DNA of 64,000 nucleotides from Strongylocentrotus purpuratus (taxonomy: Eukaryota; Echinodermata; Echinoidea; Camarodonta; Strongylocentrotidae), in contig NW_022145615.1 of the NCBI RefSeq assembly GCF_000002235.5, positions 11,722,891-11,786,890 of the forward strand, in the 5' to 3' direction. Numbering within the stretch: position 1 is the stretch's first letter; each line of letters opens with the position of its first letter. The translations under genes were made by a program, and so were the position numbers. This document shows, in pieces, positions 1 through 11,309 of the stretch. The notes beneath the pieces were generated by a model. That model was not told where the DNA came from, did no database searches, and saw only the letters and a list, made by a program, of their open reading frames with translations.

Positions 1-286
1 TAGATCATTTACCAGGCATGCTATGATCAAGGCACTATTTTGCTTGATTCGCCTCTACAGATAGGTTTATCTTTAGTTTATTTATTATGTGTCCAATCAG
101 CTAAAATTTATTGGGAAACAAAACAATTTTGGATTACTTATCTGTCTTTTGATTTGAAGTTGGGGGGGGGGGTCTGGCTTCAAATGAGAAGACGTTTACT
201 GGCGTAAACCTATATGCTAGATTTCCCAATGGATATTAAAGACTAAACTCTTCGATCCATTCTTTTACAAACGAGGCTATACTCAC

Positions 287-322
287 GATCACAGTTTGGT
301 CCATATCTTCCAATGTGGCATT
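287..322 (-). CDS. Tie-like exon 7: half-EGF exon
   Basis: This is a 36-base exon in phase 1-1 with acceptor TTTTTTCTCCAG and donor GTGAGT. It encodes ECHIGRYGPNCD, the first half of another EGF module. The remainder must be encoded left of the window. The family-typical phase, good splice sites and the CxxGRYGPNC motif support it despite its small size. Confidence 0.78.
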
Positions 323-3300
323 CTGGAGAAAAAAATTGGACAGAATGCATGAAATAGTCATCATAAGCATGCTTTTGGTTTAGGCTTTTTATGTAAATTT
401 CCATGTTCAAGCCGGTTATAATCATCTTAAGATATGTATTGTTTAAAATCTATATTTCGTGTCAAATATGGCGGTTTAATTAGGTCAAATCTATGTGCTT
501 TCTGAAAAATAGGTCAAATTTTTAATTATTTAATGGCATAAGCTAAAATTACATTTAATTAATAACATTTCATTTATAACATTTCATTTATAAAGCGCCT
601 TTTCATACGATTCAAAGCGGATTAAAAAAAAGAAAATAAACAAACGAAGCAAAACAACATTGTCATACAAAGCTGGATGCCTGCCATAGCAACAAACAGA
701 GTTGTAGTAGTAGTAGTAGTAGTAGTTAGCCGAATTACAGGTTTTGTACAATAGAAAAAAGCAAACATCAAAATTACAGGAAACAAAATAGGTTATAACA
801 TGTCATAATTAAAGCAATAAGATCATAATGACAAAGATTAAGTAAAAATAACAGAAATTATTTTCTTACGAGCAGTGCCAGTTAGCACTCATTGACTACA
901 CCACTACACCATACTACTATTGTAGTATTCTTATATCTTATTGTTATTATCATTATCATTATTTTTACTATTTTAGTATCAATATTATGATAACAATAAT
1001 TTATATCAATACTGTTATTTTTATTACTATTCACAATGGTTAATATTAAATAGTTTACTCAACATATTGCTCTTAAATCAAGTTCAAAGAACATTAAAAT
1101 TTAAAAGTACATACAAATTAATTCTAAACATGTAAAAGGTACAAGGGCAATTATAAGGGTTATATGGTAATGCAATAATCAAAGACATAACTCCGTTCCG
1201 TTGACGATCAGCTATGCATGAAGTCTTTCGTCTTCTAAGTTTGTTGTTAGGGCAGGCAGCCAATGAAAACGAATTCGTTTAATAAAATCAAGGAAAGCAA
1301 GCATTGCTTTAAACAAACAGAACTTTGTTATTCCTGGCTCATTTTTCCTGATTGAGTTGTCATATGAAAGAAATGTGATTTTCTCTTTGAAATTCAGATA
1401 CCGTTCACCATAGGGCTTTTTGGTTCCCTTTCTTCAAATTGTTTTTAATCACTCATGCGTAAAATATGCATATTATGAGTGGCATCAAATGAAAGAGGAG
1501 GATCTAAGCTTTACAAATAATGTGTCATTTATGTGTCATGTGACATCGATAATTCTCGGTTTCGATTTTTCTGGGACGCACTGTATAAAGAAGCATAACG
1601 ATTTGATTATTCAATGACTCATTGACTTTCGCATTTTTTAAATCTAGATGCAACCATTTAGGGTCCTATATACGAACGATGTGCTACCATATATAGAAGA
1701 TTAACATTTCCGTCCAAGATTTAGAAAGTGAAAACGCAAGCAAATTAGCGCCTTTGAAGAAAACATTCTTGGTTACGCAAAGATGCCAATCACAACGAAA
1801 GAAGAAAAAAGAATCGTCATGAGTGATGCAACTTTGACCGCAAAGGTTTTTATTTAGTTGTTTCCTGTTCATGAGTTTTAAGCTTAAATGTGTTGACAAT
1901 ACCGTCTGCTATAGAGTAGTTATGAGGAATGTTGATCCTTAGTTATGAAATCGAGCAAGGTATCTTCTTCCAGTTCGGAGGCTGATTGCAACATATTTTG
2001 TCCACACATCTCTGTTTTCTGCCATCCTTGTGCACTCTTGCAGTGTCATCCCCTCCCAGTTAATTCTTGGATTCCCCTCTTAGCCTGGTACCTTCTACTT
2101 TTCCTTTCAATAAATATTCCAGCAGATTCTGATGTCTTTTAATGTGGCGAAAGTATTTTGATTAATTTGGGCTATTACTCAATAAAATCTCCTGTTTTTA
2201 TATAACTCATCAATTCTTTCAAAGATTCATAACTTTCTTCGGTTTCTTGTCTGATTTTACTGAAAATTGGAAATAAAGGGAATACATTTGAGTAGTTCTT
2301 TTATAGCAAAGGGTTGATTTATTTGCTTTTTTTTGTTCTTTCAAAAACAGGAGATAAATAAGTAGATTTCGTACTTCTTTAAGCCAAAACTATACTTTAG
2401 CACATACATAAGGTTGAGTTATGGTTAAGGTAATGATATTTTAAGGTGACTGAGCTCTCTCATTCTTTGTGAGAATATATCATTAAAGAAACGTTCCCTG
2501 AAAAATAATTTCCGTCTAATTGGAAATATAACGAGAAACATTCTGAAAGAAAACTGTCATTGCAAATGTGTTTGTGTAGTTCCATAAACAAGTTTCTGTG
2601 TGCCATACAAAATGAATCTTAGCAAAATTTAGTTAATTTCTTATCACTTTGATGACTCCAGAACCTTGCACAAAACCTTTCACAATTACTTTGAAATCGT
2701 TTCTTTCATAATATAACTGCTTGACAAGACATTAAAAAAAATTCAGCATAACTTTATATAAAATATACAAATAATTTTCTTCAGGTCTTACCTTGGCAGT
2801 TTACCCCTGTCCTACCTCGTTCACACTCGGTAGAATCTCCCGTGCAGACTCCAGTGAACCGGTTACACTCTCCTGACACACAGTGACATGTCTCGGTACA
2901 GCTAGCACCAAACTGACCCCGGTTACACTCTGTTTTAAGGTAGAATAATATTTGTCAAATCATGGATATGGTTTACACTCGGTAGAATCTCGCGTACAGA
3001 CTCCCGTGAACAAGTTACACTCTCCTGACACACAGTGACATGTCTCGGTACAGCTAGCCCCAAATTTCAAAGGCATTTGAAAGATAATTCTAATTTAGAA
3101 CTTCCCTAAAAAAGGGGGGCTCGAAAATGTCTTTAAGTGGGAAAATAACGACTATTAGTTGTCGAATCGACTTAGGAGCTATAGAGCCAGTAAGTAATAG
3201 TCTGATTTTCAGACCATTGTACCGAATGGTCGTACGTTTTATGCTGCGCAAAGATTCAATCAGTTTAATTCTGGCAATTACAAGAAGTGGGTTATTGATG

Positions 3301-5076
3301 CAGACAAATGCTCATGTACCCTTTACAGCTCATTTTATGGATGTTATTATTACCACTCAGTAGTGTCTGACAGTGAAGTCTAGCAAGTTAACGGGTTTCC
3401 TTGCATAATTTGAATATTAGGACACTGCTAACATATAAATTTCATTAATTAGACATACATGACATATTTATAATTCCTGCAAAGTTCTACAGAATATGAT
3501 TTTGGCTGCAAAAGGGACATAGTATCTTTAATGCGACATACCTGTTAAACAGTCCAATCCTTCGTATCCTGGTAAACATGAACATCCATAGGGATCAAGT
3601 GTGCAGAATTGGAATCCCCGATGAAACCAGGGGCAAATTTCAGTGATGTTTTCACCGCAGCCTAGATATTAAATAATTACTTTTAGCACGTTTGGATAAA
3701 TTACATCAGTTATAAATTTAGAACTCAATAGCAACATTTCACCTGCCATTCCACAGTGCCTGTTACTATCACGTGTCTTAAATAATTCTTCTCCCCCCCC
3801 CCCCCCTAAGCCACATGAATTTGTCGATCTTGACAATATAAAATGATGCATTTTGGTAAATGTCACATTCATTGAAGCATAGTATTGATATATTAACTGC
3901 TATGAGAAGCATCGCTGTTTCTATTGGCTCAAGGGGACGTTGCATCCTGCTATGACCACGAGGCGCACCGGGAGCCAGTATAGAAACAGCTATGCTTCGA
4001 ATATTAAAGCATTCCATATATCTTTGATATACCGAATTCACACAAAAATCTACAAAGAGCATGGACCCAATGTAACGCAAAATACCAAACCTGAGGAAAG
4101 TTTCACAAAGACTAAGATCGACTCTAATTAATCAGGCTGTTCATGCCGATGTTTGCTCTCACCATTATGATTTTCAAATAAATATGTTTTCCTTTCTTAA
4201 TAATAATTATCAAAAAATGTAAATTGTGACCATGATGTGTGCGTCCCTTGATAAACCAGTGCCAGTAAATGGTGACAGCAAACAGTGGCATGAACGGCCT
4301 GCCATAGTTAGGTCCAACTTAAAGTCGATCGTAGTCTTTGTGAAACACCCCCCTGATCTTACCAACAAAAATTTGACAGTTATCTCCCCGGTATCCTAGG
4401 CCACAGATACATGTCCCTGTTTCACCATGGCAGACCCCTCCATTATAGCACGATGGGCATGTAAGCACACATCCACTAGATGCGTTATAGCGACCAGCAG
4501 GACAGGCTGAAATACAAGCAATGACAGTATGAGTTGTTTTCAAATTTAGATGACAAATTTCAATCATTCTCCCGTTATTCTCGTATTATTAATGGAATGA
4601 GATTGCTATTGCCCAGTAGCAGTAGCGTTGATTTTTTCAGGTTTTTTTCTTTGAATATTTTGTTTTGAGATCGAGGAAAATGTAATTGCATAATAATATT
4701 GGGGCTAGGGGCACCGGGCATGGTGGCTCATTGGTTAGAGCGCCCGCCTCATGAACGGGAGGTCGTGGGTTCGAACCCCGGCCGAGTCATACCAAAGACT
4801 TATAACAATGGGACCTTCTGCCTTCTAGCTAGGCGCTCAGCATAATAGATTGGAGAAGGGTAGTAATAACATATTATGTTATGCAGGGCCCGCTGGAAGA
4901 GCAGTTTCATAACTGAGGTGGCTACCCTGGGTAAATAAAACGTTATTATATTTATTATTATTATACTAAGTGGTTGGAATGTAAATTGATTAGATAGTAG
5001 GTGTTCTGTCATCTGATTTTTCACGTTCCTTTCTCCTCTTCCTCTTGCCCCCTCCCCCAGTCCCCCAGTCCCCCTG

Positions 5077-5123
<47 letters not shown>

Positions 5124-6949
5124 CCTCTCTCTCTCTCCCTCCCTCCCTTTCTCTCTCCCACCCTCTATATATCTCTCTCTCTCTCTCTCTCTCTCCTCTA
5201 TCTCCCCTTTTCACGTCATTCGAGGGGCACATGCCACCAAAACCGAGCTACGCCAAAAACCCATACTCAAATTCGAAGTTAGCAACACAGTGTTGGTAAA
5301 TGTTGTAAAAAGTCAGATTTCTCATATTTTTCTGTAGTTAAGAAGGCGCCCTGAAACGAAGTAACCACAACTCTATGTTTTTATAAAATGATTCTTGAGA
5401 TTGACAATATAAGTCTCGTGAACCCTCGGATAATTTTTCAGAAGCCCTGCGAGACCGGTGTTGTTGGTCTCGTGTTGTAGCCAAATCAACCAAGACTACG
5501 AGAAAAACTCAATACATTCATTCAACATTATGTTACGGCGGCGAGACCAAGATCGAGACATTAAAAGCCCAAGATCGATGCTGTTCTAGACTGTACCTCT
5601 GACAATGAGTCTCAGCAATCCCCCGCGTGCCAGCTCCCTTTCGCCTTCCGAGTGAAGCTCATAGACACCAGCGTTGGGAGTATCTACTTCTCCTGGGATG
5701 ATGTACACTGTCGTTTGTCGATCAGTAGAAGCGGAAGAGAAAAGAGTCTTCGAGGGGTCCGCCATTGTACCATGAAACCTCCAGATCTGTACTGCATCAC
5801 TCGGAGTAACCTCGGTGAAATCCACGGTAACGTTCACGTCGCCCTTGTTGACTGTTTTGGTAAACCTGCCTGTTGTTGGAACAAACTTAGCTGGAAATGA
5901 AAAGATCAGCAAAAATGTAAAACATTTTAAAAATTGAATTAATGCTGTAAATCGTAGGTCGACAAACACTATTATATATGAAGTGCAGGACTTAGTGAAA
6001 AGTCAGTTGCATGGCCTGAAACGAACTATAGATACAGGAGATGTGGTTTATAAAGGTAATATTGTTAGATTAATACAGGCCTATTCCAAGCTAGCACCAC
6101 CCTCCCCCGACCCCCCCCCCCCCCCTCCCGCGCCCGCCATCCAGATGATGGATTGACGCCCATTCGATCTCTGGACCAACAATGGATGGGAGAGCGTTTT
6201 ATCATCTGTTTTTTTACACTTTTATTTCCTCTTTCTTTACTTCCTCCCCCTCTATTTTTTTCCACCCTTGGAGAAACTAAAGAAAGAGAAAATTGAAATT
6301 GTAAAAAAAGATTAAAAACCCTCTCCCACACCCACCCATTAGTCGATGGCATTGTTGGTTCATTACATCCCCTGCCCCTCCCTCCTACCCACACCCCCTT
6401 CTAGATGCCAGTAGCTCGTCTATGGCTCGGCCCACGCTACACCACTGTTAAACAAGTTTATATTTCATTCTATTATCGATGTATGACGTTCTTTCTTTGG
6501 AAAGTAAAACAAAACAAAAAACAAAAAAAAGTGAAGAGATGATAAGTATATTTATATTTACCATCGGATCTGACAAAGATTGTCTGGACCACTGTGCGTT
6601 GTCCATCTTGAAATGTGACGTCACAGTAGAATACACCATACGATCGATGTGAGGATGTGTTGAGGGATGTGACGTAGTATCCATTGCCATGGTCGATGAA
6701 TCTTGGGGGAGGGTCATCTGCAGGGTCGCTTCTATTGTTGTGGGGGTACACGTAACGCCCCGACGCCACGGTAGCATTGATATCAGGAGTGATGCAATGG
6801 ATGAACGGAGAGCCAGTCTCTGTGCTGGTGTAGCCATGGCTGAACGTAGCTACTTGAGGAGCTGCTATTATAGCTGAATGGAATGGCATGGAGAATTAAA
6901 GAAACAAATTATTGATGAAGAAGTTGCAATTTTATTACGCTTTTTTTTC

Positions 6950-7003
<54 letters not shown>

Positions 7004-9321
7004 CTCTCTCTCCCACACAAGCGGTGGAGTGGAAATCTTTTTAAAACCTTTCTAACACTCCACTTTTCTCTCCTCTCCAAAGTTTACGTCTATGGGATTC
7101 CGCTTCAGGCTTGTGGTTTGGTTTGCTCTTTTGGAGTAGAATCCACTCTTTTTAGCGCGGATACCGACTCCATAACGTGGTCCCCTAATGTGGGTTGAAC
7201 TTGTTAACAAAGTAATCACTCCCTTCTCCCTCTCTCTCTCTCTATATATATATTCTAATTATGTATATTCAAACATTATAACAATTTGTGTAAATCAGTT
7301 TTCCCCTCACTCTTATGAAAATCAACCATAGTTCTGTCAATGTACGAGGCCGAATTGACTCCCCCCCCCCCCCGCCCCGCCCCGCCCCGCCTCCTACTTT
7401 GAGAGAGAAAAAAAGGATCGGATTTAGCTCCAAAATTTTGTAGCAGCAGCTATAGAACCACCCATAAGCATGTACTAGCACAGGGTATGGATCTACACGC
7501 ATTTAAAGTGTATGCTCGTCATTGATTTTGCCTGAAATTGAGGAGTCTAATTATTTTGTCAGCAAGTTTATTCTCTCAATGATTAAGAGATTGAGCAGTT
7601 TTGGAATCGACAAATCCTGCTCTTTATTTATATCTATATCTGTCAAATATCTTTTCACAAGTCACAACTAAACATAAGTAGATCTCGAGTTATAAATTGT
7701 AAGGAGAGATTCAATTTGTAAAGGCTTTTTTTTTAATCTCGTGTTTATACAGTTATTCCCAGATAAAAACGAAACCGATAATTATCGATGTTTTATTATA
7801 ATTTAACCACAATTATAAAATGACAAATGACACATAATATCTTAGATCCTCTTATTTCATTTGATGTTACTGATATGATGCATATTTCATGTGTGAGTGA
7901 TTTAAATCAATTTGAACAAAGGGTACCAAAAAGTCATTTGGCAGACGGTATCTGAATTTCAAAGAGAAAATCACATTACTAATAAAGTTCATTTTTGCCC
8001 TTTCATATGACACCTTAATCAGGAAAAATGAGCTAGGAATAATACAGTTCTGTTTGTTGAAAGCAACGCTATTGCATTTCCATAATTGTATTACACGAAT
8101 TCGTTTTCACTGGCTGCCTGCCGTAGTAACAAACAGAATTGACGAAAGATTTAACTCCGTTTCGTTGACAATCAACCATATATGAAGTCTTTCGTCTATA
8201 TGGCTGATTGTCAATGAAACGGAGTTAAGTCTTTACCTTGAAGCAGCAGTTACACTGGAAGAAGAAAATAACAGTGATTTCCTATTGAAACCTATTTACT
8301 TGATGGTCATATCTTAGTCAATACTGAACATATTCAATTGGTTTTCAACATTTTGAAATTATTTTTGTATGCTCTTTCGGAAAATGAAGTTAAAATTTGA
8401 AAACCCTAAAAAATAGTTTTTTGATGACGTCACACTTGACCACTCTAATATAGATGATCAAATTATTGACAGCTTACACTAAAAGTTTTAATTATTAATC
8501 ACCCTTCATTTTATTGTAGCATTAATACATTACCCTGCATTATTCGTTATTCATTGCTTGGACGATTTGTCATGAGCATGATTTTTTTTTTATCATTCTA
8601 ACCCTGTTATTTCATCAACTCTAGTTTGTCACCCATGTTGTGTACGATAAAGCGACCGATCATCGAGTTTGGAAATCAACCGAGATATACAGACTCACGG
8701 CATTTACTTTCCCTAAATTCAATCGTTACAGTTCTATGCTCTGATACTTCAGTACGGAGGCCTAATTGAGCTATCTACCCGTGAGATAAATAGTGACAAA
8801 CGAAACGGAATCGGGGTGCATGTAAATGGCATAGTGGCAAACTTTGAATAAGCCTATATGATTTATGTGTGTTTTATAATATATAAAACAATTCAATTTA
8901 TAGAATTCCTAAATAAATGTATTTGTTTTACGAATATTATTGTTGATTATTCGCAATTGAGCCACGTGTTATTTTAATGTTGCATTTCTTTGCCACTCTT
9001 TTAAATCAAACATTTCTAATATTTGTTTGCCTTTTCTGCATTATAGTGAAATGTATCTCATACGTATCATTTTGTTTTATCAGTAAACCAGATCCCCTCT
9101 AGAAAACCAAGTTGATTAACAAAATTAAAATAATTTACAATGAAACATTAAAATAGGCCTATACATACCTACAAATATATTTCTTTAATCCTTGATTTTC
9201 AGTATATAGGTTCCTAACCATTAATTTATCATGGTAATTCAGAGAAAGATAAATATTATGTTTACATACCTCTATTTCCATAAAACAATACAGCCCCGAC
9301 TACCAACCACATTATATCCAT
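287..9321 (-). CDS. Tie/TEK-like receptor tyrosine kinase, 5' part (partial gene)
   Basis: Seven exons on the minus strand join in frame, all with phase-1 introns: 9321-9270, 6873-6562, 5890-5597, 4506-4363, 3661-3542, 2929-2792 and 322-287. They encode about 365 residues: a signal peptide, two Ig-like domains (about 18-121 and 122-219), then EGF modules. The second Ig (KGDVNVTVDF, later AGVYELHSEG and RLIVR) and the EGF block (CYNGGVCHGETGTCIC, then DPYGCSCLPGYEGLDC) follow the order and spacing of the Tie1/Tie2 ectodomain. Tie receptors bind angiopoietins at the cell surface. FN3 repeats, the membrane helix and the kinase would lie beyond position 1, so kinase activity is inferred from family membership. 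Other EGF-rich receptors (MEGF, SCARF) lack this Ig-Ig-EGF layout. Confidence 0.85.
323..2791 (-). other. Tie-like gene, intron 6
   Basis: AT-rich intron. It contains a short (TAG)n run at about 704-725 and a copy of a dispersed repeat at about 1165-1405 whose inverted partner lies near 7945-8185. A worn tail of the TTAA-bounded family lies at about 2630-2735. I see no further exon. Confidence 0.6.
1165..1405 (+). repeat. Dispersed repeat, copy A (inverted partner at 7945-8185)
   Basis: The two copies share blocks in reverse complement: ACTCCGTT-CGTTGAC, GAAGTCTTTCGTC, GAATTCGTTT, CATATGA and TTTCAAAGAGAAAATCACAT. They lie in introns on either side of five Tie-like exons, pointing at each other. 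Confidence 0.75.
2792..2929 (-). CDS. Tie-like exon 6: laminin-type EGF module
   Basis: Forty-six codons in phase 1-1 have an AAAACAG acceptor and a GTAAGA donor. They encode ECNRGQFGASCTETCHC, SGECNRFTGVC and ECERGRTGVNCQ, a cysteine-rich EGF/laminin-EGF repeat. A decayed partial copy of this exon lies about 150 bp away at 2971-3063 in the neighbouring intron. Confidence 0.88.
2971..3063 (-). pseudogene. Decayed partial duplicate of Tie-like EGF exon 6
   Basis: The stretch matches 2819-2912 almost base for base. Read on the minus strand it gives ASCTETCHCVSGECN then FTGVCTRDSTEC. It lacks the first codons and splice acceptor of exon 6, and the last dozen codons and donor. It is therefore a truncated tandem copy that probably cannot be spliced in as it stands. 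Confidence 0.85.
3542..3661 (-). CDS. Tie-like exon 5: EGF module 2
   Basis: Forty codons in phase 1-1 with acceptor CTAG and donor GTATGT encode CGENITEICPWFHRGFQFC followed by LDPYGCSCLPGYEGLDC. The DPYGCSC core is characteristic of the second EGF of Tie receptors. One N-glycosylation site (NITE) is present. Confidence 0.92.
4090..4355 (+). mobile_element. MITE of the CAGG-GTGTTTCACAAAG family
   Basis: The ends are inverted: GTTTCACAAAGACTAAGATC on the left and GATCGTAGTCTTTGTGAAAC followed by ACCCCCCTG on the right. Subterminal blocks TTTGCTCTCACCAT and its complement near CAGTGGCATGAA are also shared with the copy at 34247-34570. The right end sits seven bases from the donor of Tie-like exon 4. 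Confidence 0.75.
4363..4506 (-). CDS. Tie-like exon 4: EGF module 1
   Basis: Forty-eight codons in phase 1-1 encode ACPAGRYNASSGC, CPSCYNGGVCHGETGTCIC and GLGYRGDNCQIFV. The cysteine spacing is EGF-like and matches Tie EGF-1. The donor GTAAGAT at 4362-4356 is followed at once by the end of a MITE (4090-4355), so only seven intron bases separate exon machinery from transposon. Confidence 0.92.
4707..4975 (+). mobile_element. tRNA-derived SINE
   Basis: A tRNA-like head carries an A-box-like TGGCTCATTGGTTAGAGC and a B box GGTTCGAACCCC. A body follows, ending in AGGGCCCGCTGGAAGAGCAG and GGCTACCCTGGGTAAATAAA, then a (TTA)n tail. The same 3' tail occurs at 20530-20600 and 39368-39465. A functional tRNA gene is unlikely because the acceptor stem does not close. 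Confidence 0.85.
5087..5196 (+). repeat. (CT)n microsatellite
   Basis: Nearly pure CT dinucleotide runs preceded by C-rich sequence in Tie-like intron 3. Open frames through it are artefacts of the repeat. Confidence 0.95.
5597..5890 (-). CDS. Tie-like exon 3: second Ig-like domain
   Basis: The exon has acceptor TTTCCAG before 5890, donor GTACAG after 5597, and 98 codons in phase 1-1. It contains KGDVNVTVDF and AGVYELHSEG and closes with RLIVRG, which runs into the first EGF. The domain lacks the usual Ig cysteine pair, as the second Ig of vertebrate Tie2 also does. This is the most diagnostic Tie segment. Confidence 0.9.
6562..6873 (-). CDS. Tie-like exon 2: first Ig-like domain
   Basis: The exon has acceptor CAG before 6873 and donor GTAAAT after 6562, and is 104 codons in phase 1-1. 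It encodes residues 18-121. The Ig cysteine pair lies in FIHCITPD and GVFYCDVTF, with N-glycosylation sites NATV, NRSD and NTSS between them. It aligns in layout with the first Tie Ig domain, which also ends in a YxC strand and a basic linker. Confidence 0.88.
6953..7012 (+). repeat. (CT)n microsatellite
   Basis: About 60 bases of CT repeats lie in Tie-like intron 1, roughly 80 bases upstream (in gene direction) of the first Ig exon acceptor. On the gene strand it reads (GA)n. Confidence 0.95.
7945..8185 (-). repeat. Dispersed repeat, copy B, ending in a hairpin
   Basis: Reverse-complement copy of 1165-1405. Its right end is a long imperfect palindrome, 8151-8228, with arms built on TTAACTCCGTTTCGTTGAC and its complement around a short GAAGTCTTTCGTC loop. 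Confidence 0.75.
8260..8460 (+). repeat. Dispersed repeat shared with 53310-53480 (inverted)
   Basis: Blocks such as CAGTGATTTCCTATTGAA, ATGGTCATATCT and GCTCTTTC reappear in reverse complement within SLC12 intron 8. Element class unknown. Confidence 0.65.
9270..9321 (-). CDS. Tie-like exon 1: start and signal peptide
   Basis: ATG at 9321-9319 opens MDIMWLVVGAVLFYGNR, a short hydrophobic signal peptide. A consensus GTATGT donor follows at 9269. The exon ends in phase 1 and joins exon 2 to give GNRA-IIAAPQV. The start is chosen because it gives the only signal peptide in frame with the first Ig exon; the 5' UTR end is not visible. Confidence 0.8.
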
Positions 9322-9329
9322 ACTTTCAG

Positions 9330-10359
9330 AATTTAACAGATAGCTGAAATTTTCACGATTCCCACGATTCCCTTCTATACTTCAACTGAGAATGATCAAA
9401 TCACTCGAAATCACTTATAACTAAACTGGCAGACTAAACCAAAATCATGTCATCGGTAAATCGAGAATGTGATATGAGAAACTGTCGCTATGACAGGCCC
9501 ATATTAAGATGTAACTGTATTGGACAGAAAAGGAAAGTGAGAGAGAATTAGATAATTTTGTATTCGTTGATGTCTTTGGAAAGAAAAACTTTATCAGCGT
9601 TTCATGATGGTAAGTGGGTAAAAGCCCTAAAAAAAAATAGACATATAATTTTTTATTTTGATTAAAGGGAAATCCAATCATTGATTTTACTATGTATATG
9701 CATTTTCTTTGTATTGTTTCAATATTGTGACATGGAAAATAAATTACGATACCAATATCAATACCAACCTTAAAAATAAAGAGTGTGTAATTATTTTGGC
9801 AAAGAAATTTCTAAAAACGGTTTACTTGAAGTGTACAACCAAGGGATCACACATATACCATTTTGGTCACAATAAGGAAGTCTAATTTATTTTCATCTTA
9901 TATAATACACTCCGTTTATATTCATACTGGTAGCGATAGAGCTTCCGAATTCAAATTGTGGTTACTTCTCAGGTCTATTTTGATCATTTTCTTCTAGTAA
10001 TTCCACAGATCGAGCACTGTAAAGCACAATACCCCCCCCCCCTCACATTCCCTTCCCATTAAATGGCGGGGAGGGGTTTGAATCCTGTTGAATGGAGAAA
10101 ACGGAGAGGAAGATCGCGGAGGACGATAGGAAGAGCTGGACAGGCAACATTTACAAAAAATACGACACAGCAGTTTAAACACACTCCCCTATATTATAAC
10201 TCATATCATTCTATAAGTTCTCTCACATGTCATCCATTGGATACCCCCCCCCCCATGGTATAAGGGGCGGCGATTTCTTTTTATGACCGGGGGGGGGGGG
10301 CAAATACGAGGGACAAGGGAGCATAGAAGTGAACGAGAGAGCCTAAGTGTGTTGCATGT
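9330..10359. other. Intergenic region between Tie-like gene and hAT element
   Basis: AT-rich DNA upstream of the Tie-like start, where its promoter must lie. No TATA box or conserved block is clear. It ends in homopolymer C and G tracts near 10031-10300. Confidence 0.5.
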
Positions 10360-11309
10360 CTTTAGTCCACGGGTGGCCAACCTTTTAAAACTCGCGGGCC
10401 ACAGCTAACGATTGTCATAACTTGGCGGGTCGTATATGTAGTCTTCTACCCCCCCCCACACACACACACACACAAACACACTCATTTAATACGTGTACAC
10501 ACTCTGCAACTTGGCACACACAAAAACAAGCAAACAACAACATCAGTGGAAAAAAGATTTAGTGTGATTTCTGGGGCTACTTCTAATTAAACGCGGTGTA
10601 AAGAAAAGGGGACTATCCAGTTTACGATTAAGATTCATGAGAAAGTTCATTGGCGGGAGAAAAGGGTTGTAAGTTTCAAGCCCGGGGGGTGGAGGGGGGG
10701 CGTACTCAGATTTGGTTTGGTCGGAGATGTGCCGCTCAAGCCTCGAAATCCCTACCCATTTTAAAGAGTCATTTAGGGGGATTTTTTCTCGAAATAAGGC
10801 CCATTTTTCACAATTTTGGGGTGTCTTTCGGAATTTTGGAAATTATTGAAAAAACATGATATTTTTGTCAAAAAAAGGGCCCCATGTTGAAGATTTGTTT
10901 TGAAAAAGTCACCCATTAGAGCGGTACAACCCCGCATGTGGTCCTCGGGGTTTCAAGGCAAGTATGGCATTTCAAACATATTTCTCGATTCACAACATTT
11001 TTATATTTTCAAACTGCGTGCGGAAATTACAAACTGAAATTAACATGGCGAGTGATGTCAATATCGTTGTAATGTAATGAGAGGACATTTGAGGAGTTTT
11101 GTATCAACGAGTAAGTCAATATGCTGTGAATGATGAAAATAAATTATGGAAATAGAGATAGCTGTGTGTATTATGTTTTACCCCATTTCATCGCTGATAT
11201 GTGGGCCGCATTTCATGAGCTATTTTTATAATTACTTTTTCAATGCTCCGCGGGCCGCGTATCACCAAAAGAGCTCGAGGGCCGCGGGTTGGCCACCCGT
11301 GCTTTAGTC
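10360..11309 (+). mobile_element. hAT-type non-autonomous transposon with intact target duplication
   Basis: Terminal inverted repeats CACGGGTGGCCAACC (10368-10382) and GGTTGGCCACCCGTG (11287-11301) are perfect complements. They are flanked by an 8-base direct repeat CTTTAGTC at 10360-10367 and 11302-11309. Eight-base duplications with CA-GGGTGGCCAAC-like ends are the hallmark of hAT elements. The 934-base interior has no transposase frame; the 69-codon open frame near 10650 resembles no protein I know. Confidence 0.93.

Noticed and set aside
4735..4790. Possible tRNA gene
   Set aside because: A and B boxes are present, but the acceptor stem does not close, and the sequence continues into a SINE body with a (TTA)n tail. 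The same applies at 60405-60475.
287..9321. Identification of the minus-strand gene as a MEGF/scavenger-receptor type
   Set aside because: Two Ig-like exons precede the EGF array, and the DPYGCSC EGF and VRACPAG junction fit Tie receptors better.
10650..10859. 69-codon frame inside the hAT element
   Set aside because: Too short and unlike hAT transposase; the element is non-autonomous.
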